From the NCBI RefSeq assembly GCF_001667505.1, contig NZ_LZHZ01000065.1, positions 62,001-126,000 of the forward strand: a DNA stretch of 64,000 nt, written 5' to 3'. Within the stretch, counting starts at the first letter, position 1. Each line of letters starts with the position of its first letter. Positions 50,685-59,766 of this stretch are shown piece after piece. This DNA comes from Mycobacterium sp. ACS1612. Lineage in GTDB: Bacteria > Actinomycetota > Actinomycetes > Mycobacteriales > Mycobacteriaceae. The notes beneath the pieces are model-generated. The model made no database searches. It saw only the letters and a list, made by a program, of their open reading frames with translations, and was not told the origin of the DNA. A program made the translations under genes and the position numbers.

Positions 50685-51434
50685 TTACGGCAGCGATGAC
50701 AGGTTGAAGCCCGCCCCTGTCGGATCGGCGACAGCAGCCAGCCGGCCGTAGGGGGTGTCCTCGGCGTCGCGGACCACGCTGCCGCCGTTGTCCTTGATCA
50801 ACTGGACGGTCTTGTCGACGTCGTCGGCGCCGAGGAAGAAGAACCAGGTCGCCGCGTCTTCTGCCATCACGCCCAACAACGCTTCGCCGTCGAAATTAGC
50901 TGTGCTGTAGCGGAATTCGTCGGTGTCGGAGACGACCTCGGTCTGCCAGCCGAACACCTCGCGGTAGAAGTCGAGAGCCTTGGCATAGTCGCGGGTGGTC
51001 AGCTGGTGATAGACCGGCGCGCCCGCCTCATTGACGACGGTGTAGCCATGGTGTCCGATCGGCTGCCACAGCCCGATAGCGGCGCCGGTGGGATCGGTGA
51101 GCATGGCCATGTGTCCCTTGGCCGGAACCTCCATCGGTCCGACATCCGTGGTGGCGCCTGCAGCGGTGGCGGCCCGCACCGTTGCCGCGATGTCCGAGGT
51201 GTGCAGATAAGTGGTCCAGCCGTCGGGCGAGCGGAATTGCGGATCGTTGCCCATCAGCCCCGCCACTGGCTGGCCGTCCTTGGATGCGGTGACGTAACCG
51301 CCGTATTCCGGGCCCGCTGATTCGAACGTCCAGCCGAACACGTTGCCGTAGAACTCTTTGGCGCGCTCGAGGTCAGATGTGAGCAGGTCGATCCAGCATG
51401 GGGCGCCGAGCGGTGCGCGGTGGCGGATGGGCAC
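50685..51434 (-). CDS. two-domain VOC (glyoxalase/dioxygenase fold) protein, 249 aa
   Basis: Tandem VOC domains. The first is APCWIDLLTSDLERAKEFYGNVFGWTFESAG (about 9-125), the second GAPVYHQLTTRDYAKALDFYREVFGWQTEVVSD (about 135-249), each with a FYGxVFGW-like signature and a DPTGA ending (LTDPTGAAIGLW, VADPTGAGFNL). GTG 51434 with AAGGAG. The mycobacterial relatives include Rv0577-like glyoxalases. Ligand unknown; not clearly part of the large operon, 63 nt away. Confidence 0.83.
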   Translation of the reverse strand: MPIRHRAPLGAPCWIDLLTSDLERAKEFYGNVFGWTFESAGPEYGGYVTASKDGQPVAGLMGNDPQFRSPDGWTTYLHTSDIAATVRAATAAGATTDVGPMEVPAKGHMAMLTDPTGAAIGLWQPIGHHGYTVVNEAGAPVYHQLTTRDYAKALDFYREVFGWQTEVVSDTDEFRYSTANFDGEALLGVMAEDAATWFFFLGADDVDKTVQLIKDNGGSVVRDAEDTPYGRLAAVADPTGAGFNLSSLP

Positions 51435-51497
51435 GACGGTCTCCTTCAGGTGGTGTGTGGTTCGGTCGTGAATGCAGACCACGGTCGCGTGCAGAAT

Positions 51498-52394
51498 TCA
51501 TCGCGTGACTCCCAACACCCGCAGCGCGTTGTCCTTGAAGATCAGCGGCGCCAGCGCCGGGTCGATGTTCAGCTCCTGGAAATCACTGCGCCAGCGGTCG
51601 ATCTTGATGTACGGGTAGTCGGTCCCGAACAGCACCTTGGTGCGTAGTTGGCGGCTGATGGCGTGCACGAGTTGCGGCGGGAAGTACTTGGGCGACCAGC
51701 CGCTCAAGTCGACGTAGACGTTGGTCTTGTGCGACGCGATCGCGATCTGCGAGTCCACCCACGGCACGGCCGGATGCGCCATCACGATGGTCAACTCGGG
51801 GAAGTCGGCCGCCACATCGTCGAGCAGCATCGGGTCGGAGTAGCGCAACTTGATCCGGTGACCGCCGGGCAGCCCCGACCCGAGACCGGTCTGCCCGGTG
51901 TGGAACAACGCGGGCACACCCGCCTCGGTGATGGCCTCGTAAATCGGATAGAAGCGACGGTCGTTCGGCTCGAACGCCTGAATGCTGGGGTGGAATTTGA
52001 AGCCTTTGACGCCGTAATCGCGGACGAGTTCGTGCACGCGGTGCACCGCGCGCCGCTCATGCCACGGGTCGACGCTGCCGAACGGGATGAGCACGTCGTT
52101 GTTGCGGATCGCGCCTGCGATCAGGTCCTCGATCGAATTCGGCACGTGCCGCGCACCTGTGCGCGCGTCGATGGTGAACACTACCGCGGCCGTGTTGTGC
52201 CTGCGGTATTCGTCGGCCAGCGCGTCCACACTCGACAGCGCCTCCGGGCCACGCCTGAAGTACTTGCCGACGGCGTCGACCAGTTCGTCGTCGTAGGCCT
52301 TGTGGCCGTGGCCGTCGACCTCCACGTGGGTGTGGATGTCGACGGCCGCGACCCGCTCGAAATCGATACCGTATTCGTACTTTTCGCTGGGCAT
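51498..52394 (-). CDS. amidohydrolase family protein (ACMSD-like TIM barrel), 298 aa
   Basis: Metal-dependent hydrolase/decarboxylase of the amidohydrolase_2 type. Metal ligands: AVDIHTHVEVDG (HxH, about 20-22), GFKFHPSIQAF (His about 133), VMAHPAVPWV (His about 194) and FGTDYPYIKI (Asp about 258). It is the last gene of the leftward catabolic operon, 18 nt after the aldehyde dehydrogenase stop. Relatives decarboxylate or hydrolyse ring-derived acids, fitting a late pathway step. Substrate unknown. Confidence 0.85.
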   Translation of the reverse strand: MPSEKYEYGIDFERVAAVDIHTHVEVDGHGHKAYDDELVDAVGKYFRRGPEALSSVDALADEYRRHNTAAVVFTIDARTGARHVPNSIEDLIAGAIRNNDVLIPFGSVDPWHERRAVHRVHELVRDYGVKGFKFHPSIQAFEPNDRRFYPIYEAITEAGVPALFHTGQTGLGSGLPGGHRIKLRYSDPMLLDDVAADFPELTIVMAHPAVPWVDSQIAIASHKTNVYVDLSGWSPKYFPPQLVHAISRQLRTKVLFGTDYPYIKIDRWRSDFQELNIDPALAPLIFKDNALRVLGVTR

Positions 52395-52412
52395 TGCCGC
52401 AGTGTATTGCGG

Positions 52413-53837
52413 CTACTCCGGCGCGTAGCCCAGTGCCGCCTTGGTCTCCAGATACTCGTCGAACGCGAACTGGCCCCACTCGCGACCGTTGCCGCTGCGC
52501 TTGTAGCCGCCGAACGGGGCGTTCATGTCGAAGCCGTGATTGATCGCGACGGACCCCGCGCGGATCTTGCGGGCGACCGCGCGGGCCTGGTCGAGGTCGG
52601 CGCCGGAAACATAACCGGCCAGACCGTATTCGGTGTCGTTGGCGATCTCCAGCGCCTGATCGAGATCGTCGTAGCCGAGGATGCACAGCACCGGCCCGAA
52701 GATCTCCTCGCGTGCGATGGTCATGTCGTTGCGGACATCCGCGAATACCGTGGGTTTGACGTAGTAGCCGGAGTCGATGCCGTCCGGCCTGCCGAGGCCG
52801 CCGACGACGACCGTCGCGCCCTCGTCGATGCCCTTCTGGATCAAGCCCTGGATCTTGTCGAACTGCGCCTTGGACGCCACCGGCCCGATCGCGGTCTTCT
52901 CGCTGGGGTCGCCGACCTTCACCTGTTCGGCGACGGCCTTGGCGACGGCGACGGCTTCGTCCTTGCGCGAGTTCGGCACCAGCATGCGCGACGGGGCGTT
53001 GCAGCTCTGCCCGCTGTTCATCATCATCACCGTCACGCCCGCGGCCACGCTCTTGGCGAAGTCGTCGTCGTCGAGCACGATGTTCGGGCTCTTACCGCCC
53101 AGTTCCTGGCTGACCCGCTTCACCGTCGGCGCCGCATTCCGCGCCACCTCGATACCCGCGCGGGTGGACCCGGTGAACGACACCATGTCGACGTCGGGAT
53201 GGCTGGACAGCGCGGCGCCGACGCCGGGGCCGTCGCCGTAGACCAGGTTGTACACCCCGGCGGGAACGCCTGCCGCGTCGAGGATTTCGGTGAAGATCTG
53301 CGCCGAGTAGGGCGCCACCTCCGACGGCTTTAGCACCAAGGTGCATCCGGTCGCCAGGGCGGGGTACACCTTGACCGCGATCTGGTTGATCGGCCAGTTC
53401 CACGGCGTGATCAGCCCGCACACGCCGATCGGCTCCTTGACCACAAGTGTGCTGCCGTGCTGCTCCTCGAACTCGTAGTTCTTCAGCACGTCGATGGCCG
53501 TCGCCAGATGCCCGAGGCCCAGGTTGACCTGTGGGCCTGCCGCCAGCGACGGTGGCGCACCCATCTCCTCACTCACCGCGTCGGCCAGATCGGACGCGCG
53601 CTTCTGGTATTCGGCCAGCATCGCCTGCAGCACGTCGAGGCGCTCCTCGCGGGTGCTCTGTGACCAGGTAGCGAAGGCTTTTCGCGCCGCCTTGACCGCC
53701 TTGTCGACGTCGGCGGCCGCGCCGACTGCGATCCTGCCGGAGACCTGTTCGGTGGTCGGGTTGTCGACGTCCAGGGTGTTCGCCTCGACCGGGTCGACCC
53801 ACTTGCCGTCGATGTAGAACTTCAGATATTCGCGCAT
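52413..53837 (-). CDS. NAD(P)-dependent aldehyde dehydrogenase, 474 aa
   Basis: Oxidises an aldehyde to the acid. The catalytic Glu is in SQELGGKSPNIVLDDDD (about 253) and the catalytic Cys in MMNSGQSCNAPSRMLVP (about 288). The N-terminus YFIDGKWVDP-like (KFYIDGKWVDPVEANTLDV) and the C-terminal FGGYKRSGNGREWG are typical. ATG 53837 start. It follows the ThDP enzyme by 14 nt; an aldehyde released by that lyase is an obvious substrate, by inference. Confidence 0.92.
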   Translation of the reverse strand: MREYLKFYIDGKWVDPVEANTLDVDNPTTEQVSGRIAVGAAADVDKAVKAARKAFATWSQSTREERLDVLQAMLAEYQKRASDLADAVSEEMGAPPSLAAGPQVNLGLGHLATAIDVLKNYEFEEQHGSTLVVKEPIGVCGLITPWNWPINQIAVKVYPALATGCTLVLKPSEVAPYSAQIFTEILDAAGVPAGVYNLVYGDGPGVGAALSSHPDVDMVSFTGSTRAGIEVARNAAPTVKRVSQELGGKSPNIVLDDDDFAKSVAAGVTVMMMNSGQSCNAPSRMLVPNSRKDEAVAVAKAVAEQVKVGDPSEKTAIGPVASKAQFDKIQGLIQKGIDEGATVVVGGLGRPDGIDSGYYVKPTVFADVRNDMTIAREEIFGPVLCILGYDDLDQALEIANDTEYGLAGYVSGADLDQARAVARKIRAGSVAINHGFDMNAPFGGYKRSGNGREWGQFAFDEYLETKAALGYAPE

Positions 53838-53851
53838 AGCTCCACCTTTCC

Positions 53852-55567
53852 CTACTGCGTACCTTCGGCATACCAAGTTCGGAATTCGTCGTACTTCGGC
53901 ATCTCCTCGGAGTTGGCCTTCGGATCGATGCAGACGTGCACCACGGCCGTCTTACCGCTGGCGTACGCCCTTTCGATGGCCGGGCCGATCTCGTCTTCCT
54001 TTTCCACATATTCGCCGTGGCAGCCGAAGCCCTCGGCGATCTTGTCGAACCGCACGTCCTTGCTCCAGTGCACACCGGGCTGCGGTGACGGTTGCTCGAA
54101 GGTGCGCTTGTACACGCCGACCTCGAGTCCCCACTGGTGGTCGACGCCGACCACGCACACCAGCGGCAGGTTGTGCCTTGCGGCGGTCTCGAGTTCGGCG
54201 ATGTGGAACAGGAAGGCGGAGTCGCTGGTAAGCAGCATGACCGGGCGCTTGCCGCCGTCGGCGACCGACGCCCCGACCGCGTACGGCAACCCGGTGCCGA
54301 GGTGCCCGAAGTTCTGGTTCCAGATCACGTCGCGCGGTTTGGCCTGCGAGTAGGTCCAACCGAAGATGACCGTGGCACCGCCGTCGCGGACCAGGATGCC
54401 GTTTGCGGCGAATGCCGAAAAGGCGCGAGTTGCCTCGACGACGTAGCGGGCCGGGTGTATCGGAGTCCTGCCGGTCGGCGCGTTCTCGGCGAGCTGCGCG
54501 AGTTCCTCGGCGTCCTTGTTGATCAGCTCGTCCAGGGTCGGTGACGGCTGGCGCGGAGTGTCCTTCAGCGCCTCGACCAGTTGTGGCACCACGCCGCGTA
54601 GATCCCCGACCAGCGGCACGTCGATCGGCCGGTTGACACCGATGGCGAACGGATCCTGTTCGACCAGGATCCACTTGCGAATGTCGTTGCGCTGCGCCCA
54701 GTGTCGGGTCTTGCCGTAGTGCACCGGCTCGCCGAGTTCGGTGCCGAGTGCGACGCACAGATCCGAATTGACCACCGCCTCGACCGCCGACGGCGAGAAG
54801 CCGTAGGCGAACGTCCGGTCCTCCAAACCCGGGATGAACGACGTACCACCGGACGTCTGGATGACCGGGCAGGCCATCAGGTCTGCCAGTTCTTTGACCG
54901 ACCCCTGGCTGCGCGACGTGTGAACGGCGTGGCCCACCAACAGGATCGGGCTCTGCGCCTCGCGGATCAGCTTCGCGGCCTCGGCCACCTCAGGCGCACC
55001 CGCACCCTGGTTGACCAGCCGATACCGATGCGGCGGCACGGGGTCGGGGACGTCGAGCTCCGCCAGCAGCACATGCGCCGGGTACTCGACGTAGGACGGG
55101 CCAGGGGTGCCCGACATCGAGCGGCGAATCGCCTCGCGGATGATCTCGTCGGTCTGGTCGGGGTACTCGATGGACGCGCTGTACTTGACTGAGGGCGCGA
55201 AAAGCGGTTCCTGGCGCACGAATTGGATGCGGCCGCGACGCACCCGGCGTTCGGTGATGCGGGCCCGTTGGCCGCCGAGGAATATCACCGGGGAGTTCTC
55301 CACCTTCGCGCACTGGATCGCGCCCGCAATGTTGGCCATCCCGGGGCCGAGGGTGCCGATGCACAGGCCAGGCCCGCCGGTCATGCGCGAGACCGCCTCT
55401 GCCATGAAGCCTGCGCTCAATTCGTGGTGCGGCGCCACCACCGACCATCCACGCGCATCGGCTTCGGCGAACATGTGCACGAAGTTCGGGTCGGGGATGC
55501 CGAACAGGGTGTTGACCCCCTCGGCCTCGAACAGGTCGAGGATGCGCTTGTAAACGGGGACAGCCAT
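53852..55567 (-). CDS. thiamine diphosphate-dependent enzyme (acetolactate synthase/2-hydroxyacyl lyase-like), 571 aa
   Basis: ThDP enzyme with the usual three domains. The PYR domain has the activating Glu in VAPHHELSAGFMAEAVSRMTG (about 48). The central domain carries the SPILLVGHAVHTSRSQG region. The PP domain begins at about 380, with FGHLGTGLPYAVGA. The ThDP-metal motif reads TSDSAFLFHIAELETAARHNLP: Asp and Asn are kept, but GDG is replaced by SDS. In this operon it could cleave a 2-hydroxyacyl-CoA or 2-keto acid to an aldehyde for the next enzyme. True acetolactate synthase is unlikely without a small subunit. Confidence 0.85.
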   Translation of the reverse strand: MAVPVYKRILDLFEAEGVNTLFGIPDPNFVHMFAEADARGWSVVAPHHELSAGFMAEAVSRMTGGPGLCIGTLGPGMANIAGAIQCAKVENSPVIFLGGQRARITERRVRRGRIQFVRQEPLFAPSVKYSASIEYPDQTDEIIREAIRRSMSGTPGPSYVEYPAHVLLAELDVPDPVPPHRYRLVNQGAGAPEVAEAAKLIREAQSPILLVGHAVHTSRSQGSVKELADLMACPVIQTSGGTSFIPGLEDRTFAYGFSPSAVEAVVNSDLCVALGTELGEPVHYGKTRHWAQRNDIRKWILVEQDPFAIGVNRPIDVPLVGDLRGVVPQLVEALKDTPRQPSPTLDELINKDAEELAQLAENAPTGRTPIHPARYVVEATRAFSAFAANGILVRDGGATVIFGWTYSQAKPRDVIWNQNFGHLGTGLPYAVGASVADGGKRPVMLLTSDSAFLFHIAELETAARHNLPLVCVVGVDHQWGLEVGVYKRTFEQPSPQPGVHWSKDVRFDKIAEGFGCHGEYVEKEDEIGPAIERAYASGKTAVVHVCIDPKANSEEMPKYDEFRTWYAEGTQ

Positions 55568-55581
55568 TTATCGAAACTCCT

Positions 55582-56523
55582 TTACCGATAGCGTTTGGCG
55601 AGGTGTCTGCGGTGCTCCGCCGGTGAGCCGAACAGCGACCGATTGAGTGCGGCGCGTTTGAGATAGACGTGGATGCCGCTTTCCCACGTGTAGCCGATAC
55701 CGCCGTGTAGTTGCATGGCCTTACCGGCGATGTCGACGGCGGTGCTGCAGACGTAGGACTTCGCCATCGCGGCGGCCACGCCTGCATCTGTGTGGTCGTC
55801 GACGATCGCCTGCACCGCCGCGTCGACGAGCTGACGCGCGACGGCGATGTTGACCGCCATATCCGCGCAGGCATGCTTGACCGCCTGGAAAGACCCGATG
55901 GGGCGGCCGAACTGGTGACGCACCTTCGCATAGCCGACGGTGGCAGACAGCATTGCCTCGGAAAGTCCGAGGCTGTCGCAGGCAACGGCGACGGCGGCGC
56001 GCTGGCGCAACCGTTGGATGTCCCCGGCAAGCCTGAGTCGCTCCGAGATCTGCACGTCACCAACGGATGCCAGGCGCCGCGTCTCGTCGAGGACCGGCTG
56101 CGGTGTGGCCGTCGCGGTCGCCACGGCGACGTCCTCGTCTGCGATCAGCAGGATGCAGTCGGCACCTTCGGCGTCCGGCACGAACTCCGATTCGAGCGCC
56201 ACCGCTACCCGGACGGCGCCCGACGCCACATCGGCAAGCAACCGGTCACGAGTCGTGCTGGGCTGCAGCATGTTCAGCACGCCCACCGCCAACACCGCGC
56301 CGCCAAGGTAGTTGTTGGCGCTGGCGGCGCGACCCATCTCCTCGCAGATCACCGCGACCTCGGCGAACGTCGCGCCCGCACCGCCGGCCTGTTCCGGCAC
56401 CTCCAGCCCGACCCAGCCCGCATCGACCAGCGACGCCCAGTCGACGGCCCGATCCTTGGCCAGCAGATCGCTCGCCACCGACCGCAATTCGGCGTGGAAC
56501 TCCGCGAACTCGGGGACCGTCAC
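55582..56523 (-). CDS. acyl-CoA dehydrogenase, small partner subunit (FadE-like), 313 aa
   Basis: Short FadE-type flavoprotein subunit. VDAGWVGLEVPEQAGGAGATFAEVAVICEEMGRAASANNY is the N-terminal domain, KVRHQFGRPIGSFQAVKHACADM the FAD/acyl region (about 210-232) and AMQLHGGIGYTWESGIHVYLKRAALN the C-terminal helix pair. The middle beta domain is much reduced and the usual ACAD ending is absent. GTG 56523 overlaps the stop of the 388-aa dehydrogenase as GTGA. Size and arrangement resemble the small subunits of heteromeric mycobacterial steroid ACADs. Confidence 0.87.
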   Translation of the reverse strand: MTVPEFAEFHAELRSVASDLLAKDRAVDWASLVDAGWVGLEVPEQAGGAGATFAEVAVICEEMGRAASANNYLGGAVLAVGVLNMLQPSTTRDRLLADVASGAVRVAVALESEFVPDAEGADCILLIADEDVAVATATATPQPVLDETRRLASVGDVQISERLRLAGDIQRLRQRAAVAVACDSLGLSEAMLSATVGYAKVRHQFGRPIGSFQAVKHACADMAVNIAVARQLVDAAVQAIVDDHTDAGVAAAMAKSYVCSTAVDIAGKAMQLHGGIGYTWESGIHVYLKRAALNRSLFGSPAEHRRHLAKRYR

Positions 56524-57686
56524 AACGCGCTCGGTTCCCGCGGCAATCCCAGCCCGCGCTCGCCGATGATCGTGCGCTGGATCTCGCTCGAGCCACCGGG
56601 GATCGTCCACTCCCACGACCCGATGAAGTCCAGCATCCACGAACCGGACTCCCAGCCACTGGACATCGGTTTCGCCAGTCGGGTATGCGCGGCCATCCCG
56701 CCGATCTCTGCCCCGAAGTCGGTGAGCCGCTGCAGCAGTTCGCTGTAGAACAGCTTGACGATCGAGGCGTCCGCCGGGCCCGCGGTACCTTTCTCGTTGT
56801 CGTCGATCACCTTTCGGCACAATCCTCGCAGCCCGGTGATCTCGGTTTCGAACTGCGCCAACCGGTCGGCCACGATCGGATCGTCGACCGGAGCGACCTG
56901 CAGAAGCCAGCGGAAGCCCGCGTTGCCGAGACGCTCGGCCAGTTCGAGCATGGTCAGGCCGCGTTCCGCACCAAGGGTCGCCTGCGCCACCTGCCATCCA
57001 GCGTTCTCTTCGCCGACGAGGTTGGTTGCCGGGATCTCGACGTCGTTGAGGAAGATCTCGCAGAAGTGCGAGTCGCCGATGGCGTTGCGGATCGGTCGTA
57101 CTTCGACGCCCGGGGTGGTCATGTCGAGCAGAAAGTACGAAATGCCGCTGCGTTTGGGCGCATCCTGGTCGGTGCGGGCGATCAGCAGGCACCAGTCGGC
57201 GTGCTTGCCGCCGCTGGCCCACAGCTTCTGCCCGTTGACGATGTACGAGTCGCCGACGCGCCGCGCCGATGTTCGCAGGCTGGCGAGGTCGGACCCGGCC
57301 TCCGGTTCGGAGAACCCCTGCACCCAGATCTCGCCGTCCAGGATCGCAGGCAGGTGGCGTCGACGCTGTTCGTCGGTGCCCGCCGCGAGCAGCGTCGCGG
57401 CGGCGTGGTGAATGCCGACGAATGCCAACACCAGTCGCGGTGCGTCGTGCGCGGCGAGTTCCTGGTACAGCACCACCTGCTCGGAAACCGAGAGCCCACC
57501 GCCCCATTCGCGCGGCCAGTGCGGCACCGCGTAACCCGCGCTGTGCAGTTCGGCGAACCAGGACTTCTGGAAGCGGACGAACTCCTCGTCGTCGACACCG
57601 GTCTGGGTCTGCCGCCAGTCGGGCGGGATGTGCTGTTCGCACCAGGTGCGGACGGTCGCGCGGAATTCGTCGAGATCGGCCCTCAC
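56520..57686 (-). CDS. acyl-CoA dehydrogenase, large partner subunit (FadE-like), 388 aa
   Basis: Full-size ACAD subunit. WCEQHIPPDWRQTQ and HWPREWGGGLSVSEQ open it, GFSEPEAGSDLASLRTSARR (about 123-142) is the flavin-loop signature, and EWTIPGGSSEIQRTIIGERGLGLPRE the C-terminal cofactor motif. GTG 57686 overlaps the stop of the preceding 305-aa subunit; its own stop overlaps the start of the 313-aa subunit. It therefore pairs most naturally with 55582-56523 as an alpha2beta2 enzyme. Confidence 0.9.
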   Translation of the reverse strand: MRADLDEFRATVRTWCEQHIPPDWRQTQTGVDDEEFVRFQKSWFAELHSAGYAVPHWPREWGGGLSVSEQVVLYQELAAHDAPRLVLAFVGIHHAAATLLAAGTDEQRRRHLPAILDGEIWVQGFSEPEAGSDLASLRTSARRVGDSYIVNGQKLWASGGKHADWCLLIARTDQDAPKRSGISYFLLDMTTPGVEVRPIRNAIGDSHFCEIFLNDVEIPATNLVGEENAGWQVAQATLGAERGLTMLELAERLGNAGFRWLLQVAPVDDPIVADRLAQFETEITGLRGLCRKVIDDNEKGTAGPADASIVKLFYSELLQRLTDFGAEIGGMAAHTRLAKPMSSGWESGSWMLDFIGSWEWTIPGGSSEIQRTIIGERGLGLPREPSAL

Positions 57687-58600
57687 GTGAACAAGCCCGT
57701 CAGACCGGTCCGCCCCGCGCGGTGGGTCAGTTCGTCGCGGGTGGCCGACAGGCCGAGCGGCAGCCTGCGCAACGGTTGACTGTACCGGGACAGCCACGAC
57801 AGCGTCGTCTCGTCGCAGAAACCGACCGCGCCGTGCAACTGGTGGCAGACGCGGAAGACCACCTCGGCGGCCTCGAGTGCCGACATCCGCAGCGCCAGCG
57901 CATCATCCAGTGCTTCCTGGCGCCCGGTGCCGATGCTCCACAGCGCATACTTGGCCAGCATGTCCAGGCCACTGCGCTCGACCTCGGCGTCGGTCAGCTG
58001 GAACTGCACACCTTGGAAAGCCGACAACGTCTGACCGAACTGCTTGCGCAGGCTGACGTGGGAGATGGTGAGTTCGATAGCCCGGTCCAGCATGCCGAGC
58101 AGTGTCCAGCACGGCAGCACGAGGCCAAGCGCGATGTCCCCAGCGCCGTCGGTGTCGATGGCCGCCAACTCCAGTTCGACCACGAACCCGGCGCCCGCGG
58201 GCCGTTGACCGATCACCCGGCTGCGGGTGCCGCCCAATGAGACTGCCGCCCAATTCAGTTCCAGCCCTTGAAGCGCGCCTGACGGCCGGTTGTCCGCGGT
58301 GACGAGCAACCCGTCGACATCCAGGTCGGTCGGTTTTGCCAGCCGCTCGGCGACCGGGTACGGCAGCGCCCAGTAACCGGCGCTGCGGCACAAGGCCGCG
58401 GCCGCCTCGAGGCCGTCGGCGTCGGTGCGGGGATCCAGCTCCCATGCGCCGAGTTCGTTGAGCACCGGACCCGCGAGCGATTCGCGCAGGGCCGGTTTTG
58501 CTTCGGCCGGCTGCACCAGTTGATCGCCGCCCGCGGCCTCGAACGCCCGAAGTGCTTCTCGGCCATATTCTTTGGCGTCGTCGCCTAAGTCGAGGATCAC
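57683..58600 (-). CDS. acyl-CoA dehydrogenase, small partner subunit (FadE-like), 305 aa
   Basis: Second short FadE subunit. Recognisable are SAGYWALPYPVAERL near residue 90, HVSLRKQFGQTLSAFQGVQFQLTDAEVERSGLDM (about 190-223) and CHQLHGAVGFCDETTLSWLSRYSQPLRRLP (about 255-285). As in the other short subunit, the large central sheet domain and C-terminal FAD motif are reduced. GTG 58600 overlaps the stop of the upstream 388-aa subunit by 4 nt, its probable partner. Confidence 0.87.
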   Translation of the reverse strand: MILDLGDDAKEYGREALRAFEAAGGDQLVQPAEAKPALRESLAGPVLNELGAWELDPRTDADGLEAAAALCRSAGYWALPYPVAERLAKPTDLDVDGLLVTADNRPSGALQGLELNWAAVSLGGTRSRVIGQRPAGAGFVVELELAAIDTDGAGDIALGLVLPCWTLLGMLDRAIELTISHVSLRKQFGQTLSAFQGVQFQLTDAEVERSGLDMLAKYALWSIGTGRQEALDDALALRMSALEAAEVVFRVCHQLHGAVGFCDETTLSWLSRYSQPLRRLPLGLSATRDELTHRAGRTGLTGLFT

Positions 58601-59763
58601 TTCGTACCCGCCAGCAAGACCCGCGACAACAGGATGCGCTGCATCTCGATACTTCCAGACGACACGGTCGACGCCTGCGAGTACTTCCAGTGGTCCTCGA
58701 CCTCACCGAGGAACCATTCCGCCTGCGCGTCGTCGTGGGACACCTCCGCCGCGATGTCCATCAGCACCTCGGCGCTGTCCTGGTCGAGCTTGGTGACCGC
58801 GATCCGATAGGCCGCCGCGTCGCCCGGCTGGATGCGGCCACTGCTCTGCAGATCGACCACGCGGTAGGCCATCAGGCGCGCGCGGCGGCAGTGCGTGAGC
58901 ATACGCACCCACCGCGCCCGCAGCTCCTCGGGCAGGTCCTCCCAGCGGTCGCCGAGAACCGCAGGCGCCGCGGACAACAGCCGTTCGCAGCGCGCGTAGC
59001 GGGCGATGCCGACGCGTTCGAACGACATCACGTCCTGCACGATCGACCAGCCCGCGTCGACGGTGCCGAGCACGTCGGCGTCGGTCACCCGCAGGTCGTC
59101 GAAGAAGACCTCGTTGAGGTGGTGCGGCCCCATCATGCAGCGGATCGGCCGCACCTGGATCGCGGGATCGTCCATCGGGACAAGGAAAATCGTGAGGCCC
59201 TGTTGTTTTTTCTGGGTTGCGCCCTCTCCGACTTTGGCCGTGCGGGCCAGCAGGAAGCACCACTGCGCCATGGTGGCATACGACGTCCAGATCTTCTGGC
59301 CGTTGACCAGCCAGCCGTCGCCGTCGCGACGGGCGCTGGTGCGCAGCGACGCGAGATCGGAGCCGGCTTCTGGTTCCGAAAAACCCTGGCACCAGATGAC
59401 TTCGCCGCGCGCGATCGGTGGCAGGTGTCTGCGTTGCTGCTCTTGCGTGCCGTGCCGCATGATGATCGGCCCGACCCAGTTCACCCCCATGTACTGCGCG
59501 CCGCGGGGTTCGTGGTGCGCCCACATCTCCTCACGCACCACGGTCTGCTCCCATACCGAGGCGCCGCGGCCCCCGAATTCCTCGGGCCACGCGAGGCACA
59601 GCAGATTGCGGTCGGCGAGGGTGCGGCAGAACCGCTGAGCCGTTTCGAGGTCGGCAGGGTTGTCGGTGAACGCGCCCAGATAATGCTCGGGCACATGGGT
59701 TTTCACCAGCTCACGCAGTTCACGACGCAGCTCGGCGGCCTGCTGCCCCATCTCGAAGTCCAT
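58597..59763 (-). CDS. acyl-CoA dehydrogenase, large partner subunit (FadE-like), 388 aa
   Basis: Full-size ACAD. LAWPEEFGGRGASVWEQTVVREEMW (about 60-84), GFSEPEAGSDLASLRTSARRDGDGWLVNGQKIWTS (about 123-157) and the C-terminal STVSSGSIEMQRILLSRVLL, in which GGSSE becomes SSGSIE. Same length as the other large subunit but clearly divergent. ATG 59763, 3 nt after the CoA transferase stop. Forms a pair with 57683-58600. Confidence 0.9.
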   Translation of the reverse strand: MDFEMGQQAAELRRELRELVKTHVPEHYLGAFTDNPADLETAQRFCRTLADRNLLCLAWPEEFGGRGASVWEQTVVREEMWAHHEPRGAQYMGVNWVGPIIMRHGTQEQQRRHLPPIARGEVIWCQGFSEPEAGSDLASLRTSARRDGDGWLVNGQKIWTSYATMAQWCFLLARTAKVGEGATQKKQQGLTIFLVPMDDPAIQVRPIRCMMGPHHLNEVFFDDLRVTDADVLGTVDAGWSIVQDVMSFERVGIARYARCERLLSAAPAVLGDRWEDLPEELRARWVRMLTHCRRARLMAYRVVDLQSSGRIQPGDAAAYRIAVTKLDQDSAEVLMDIAAEVSHDDAQAEWFLGEVEDHWKYSQASTVSSGSIEMQRILLSRVLLAGTK

Positions 59764-59766
59764 CGG

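Noticed and set aside
55582..57642. 686-aa reading of the short acyl-CoA dehydrogenase
   Set aside because: The upstream half is out-of-frame translation of the neighbouring dehydrogenase; GTG 56523 in a GTGA overlap is the sensible start.
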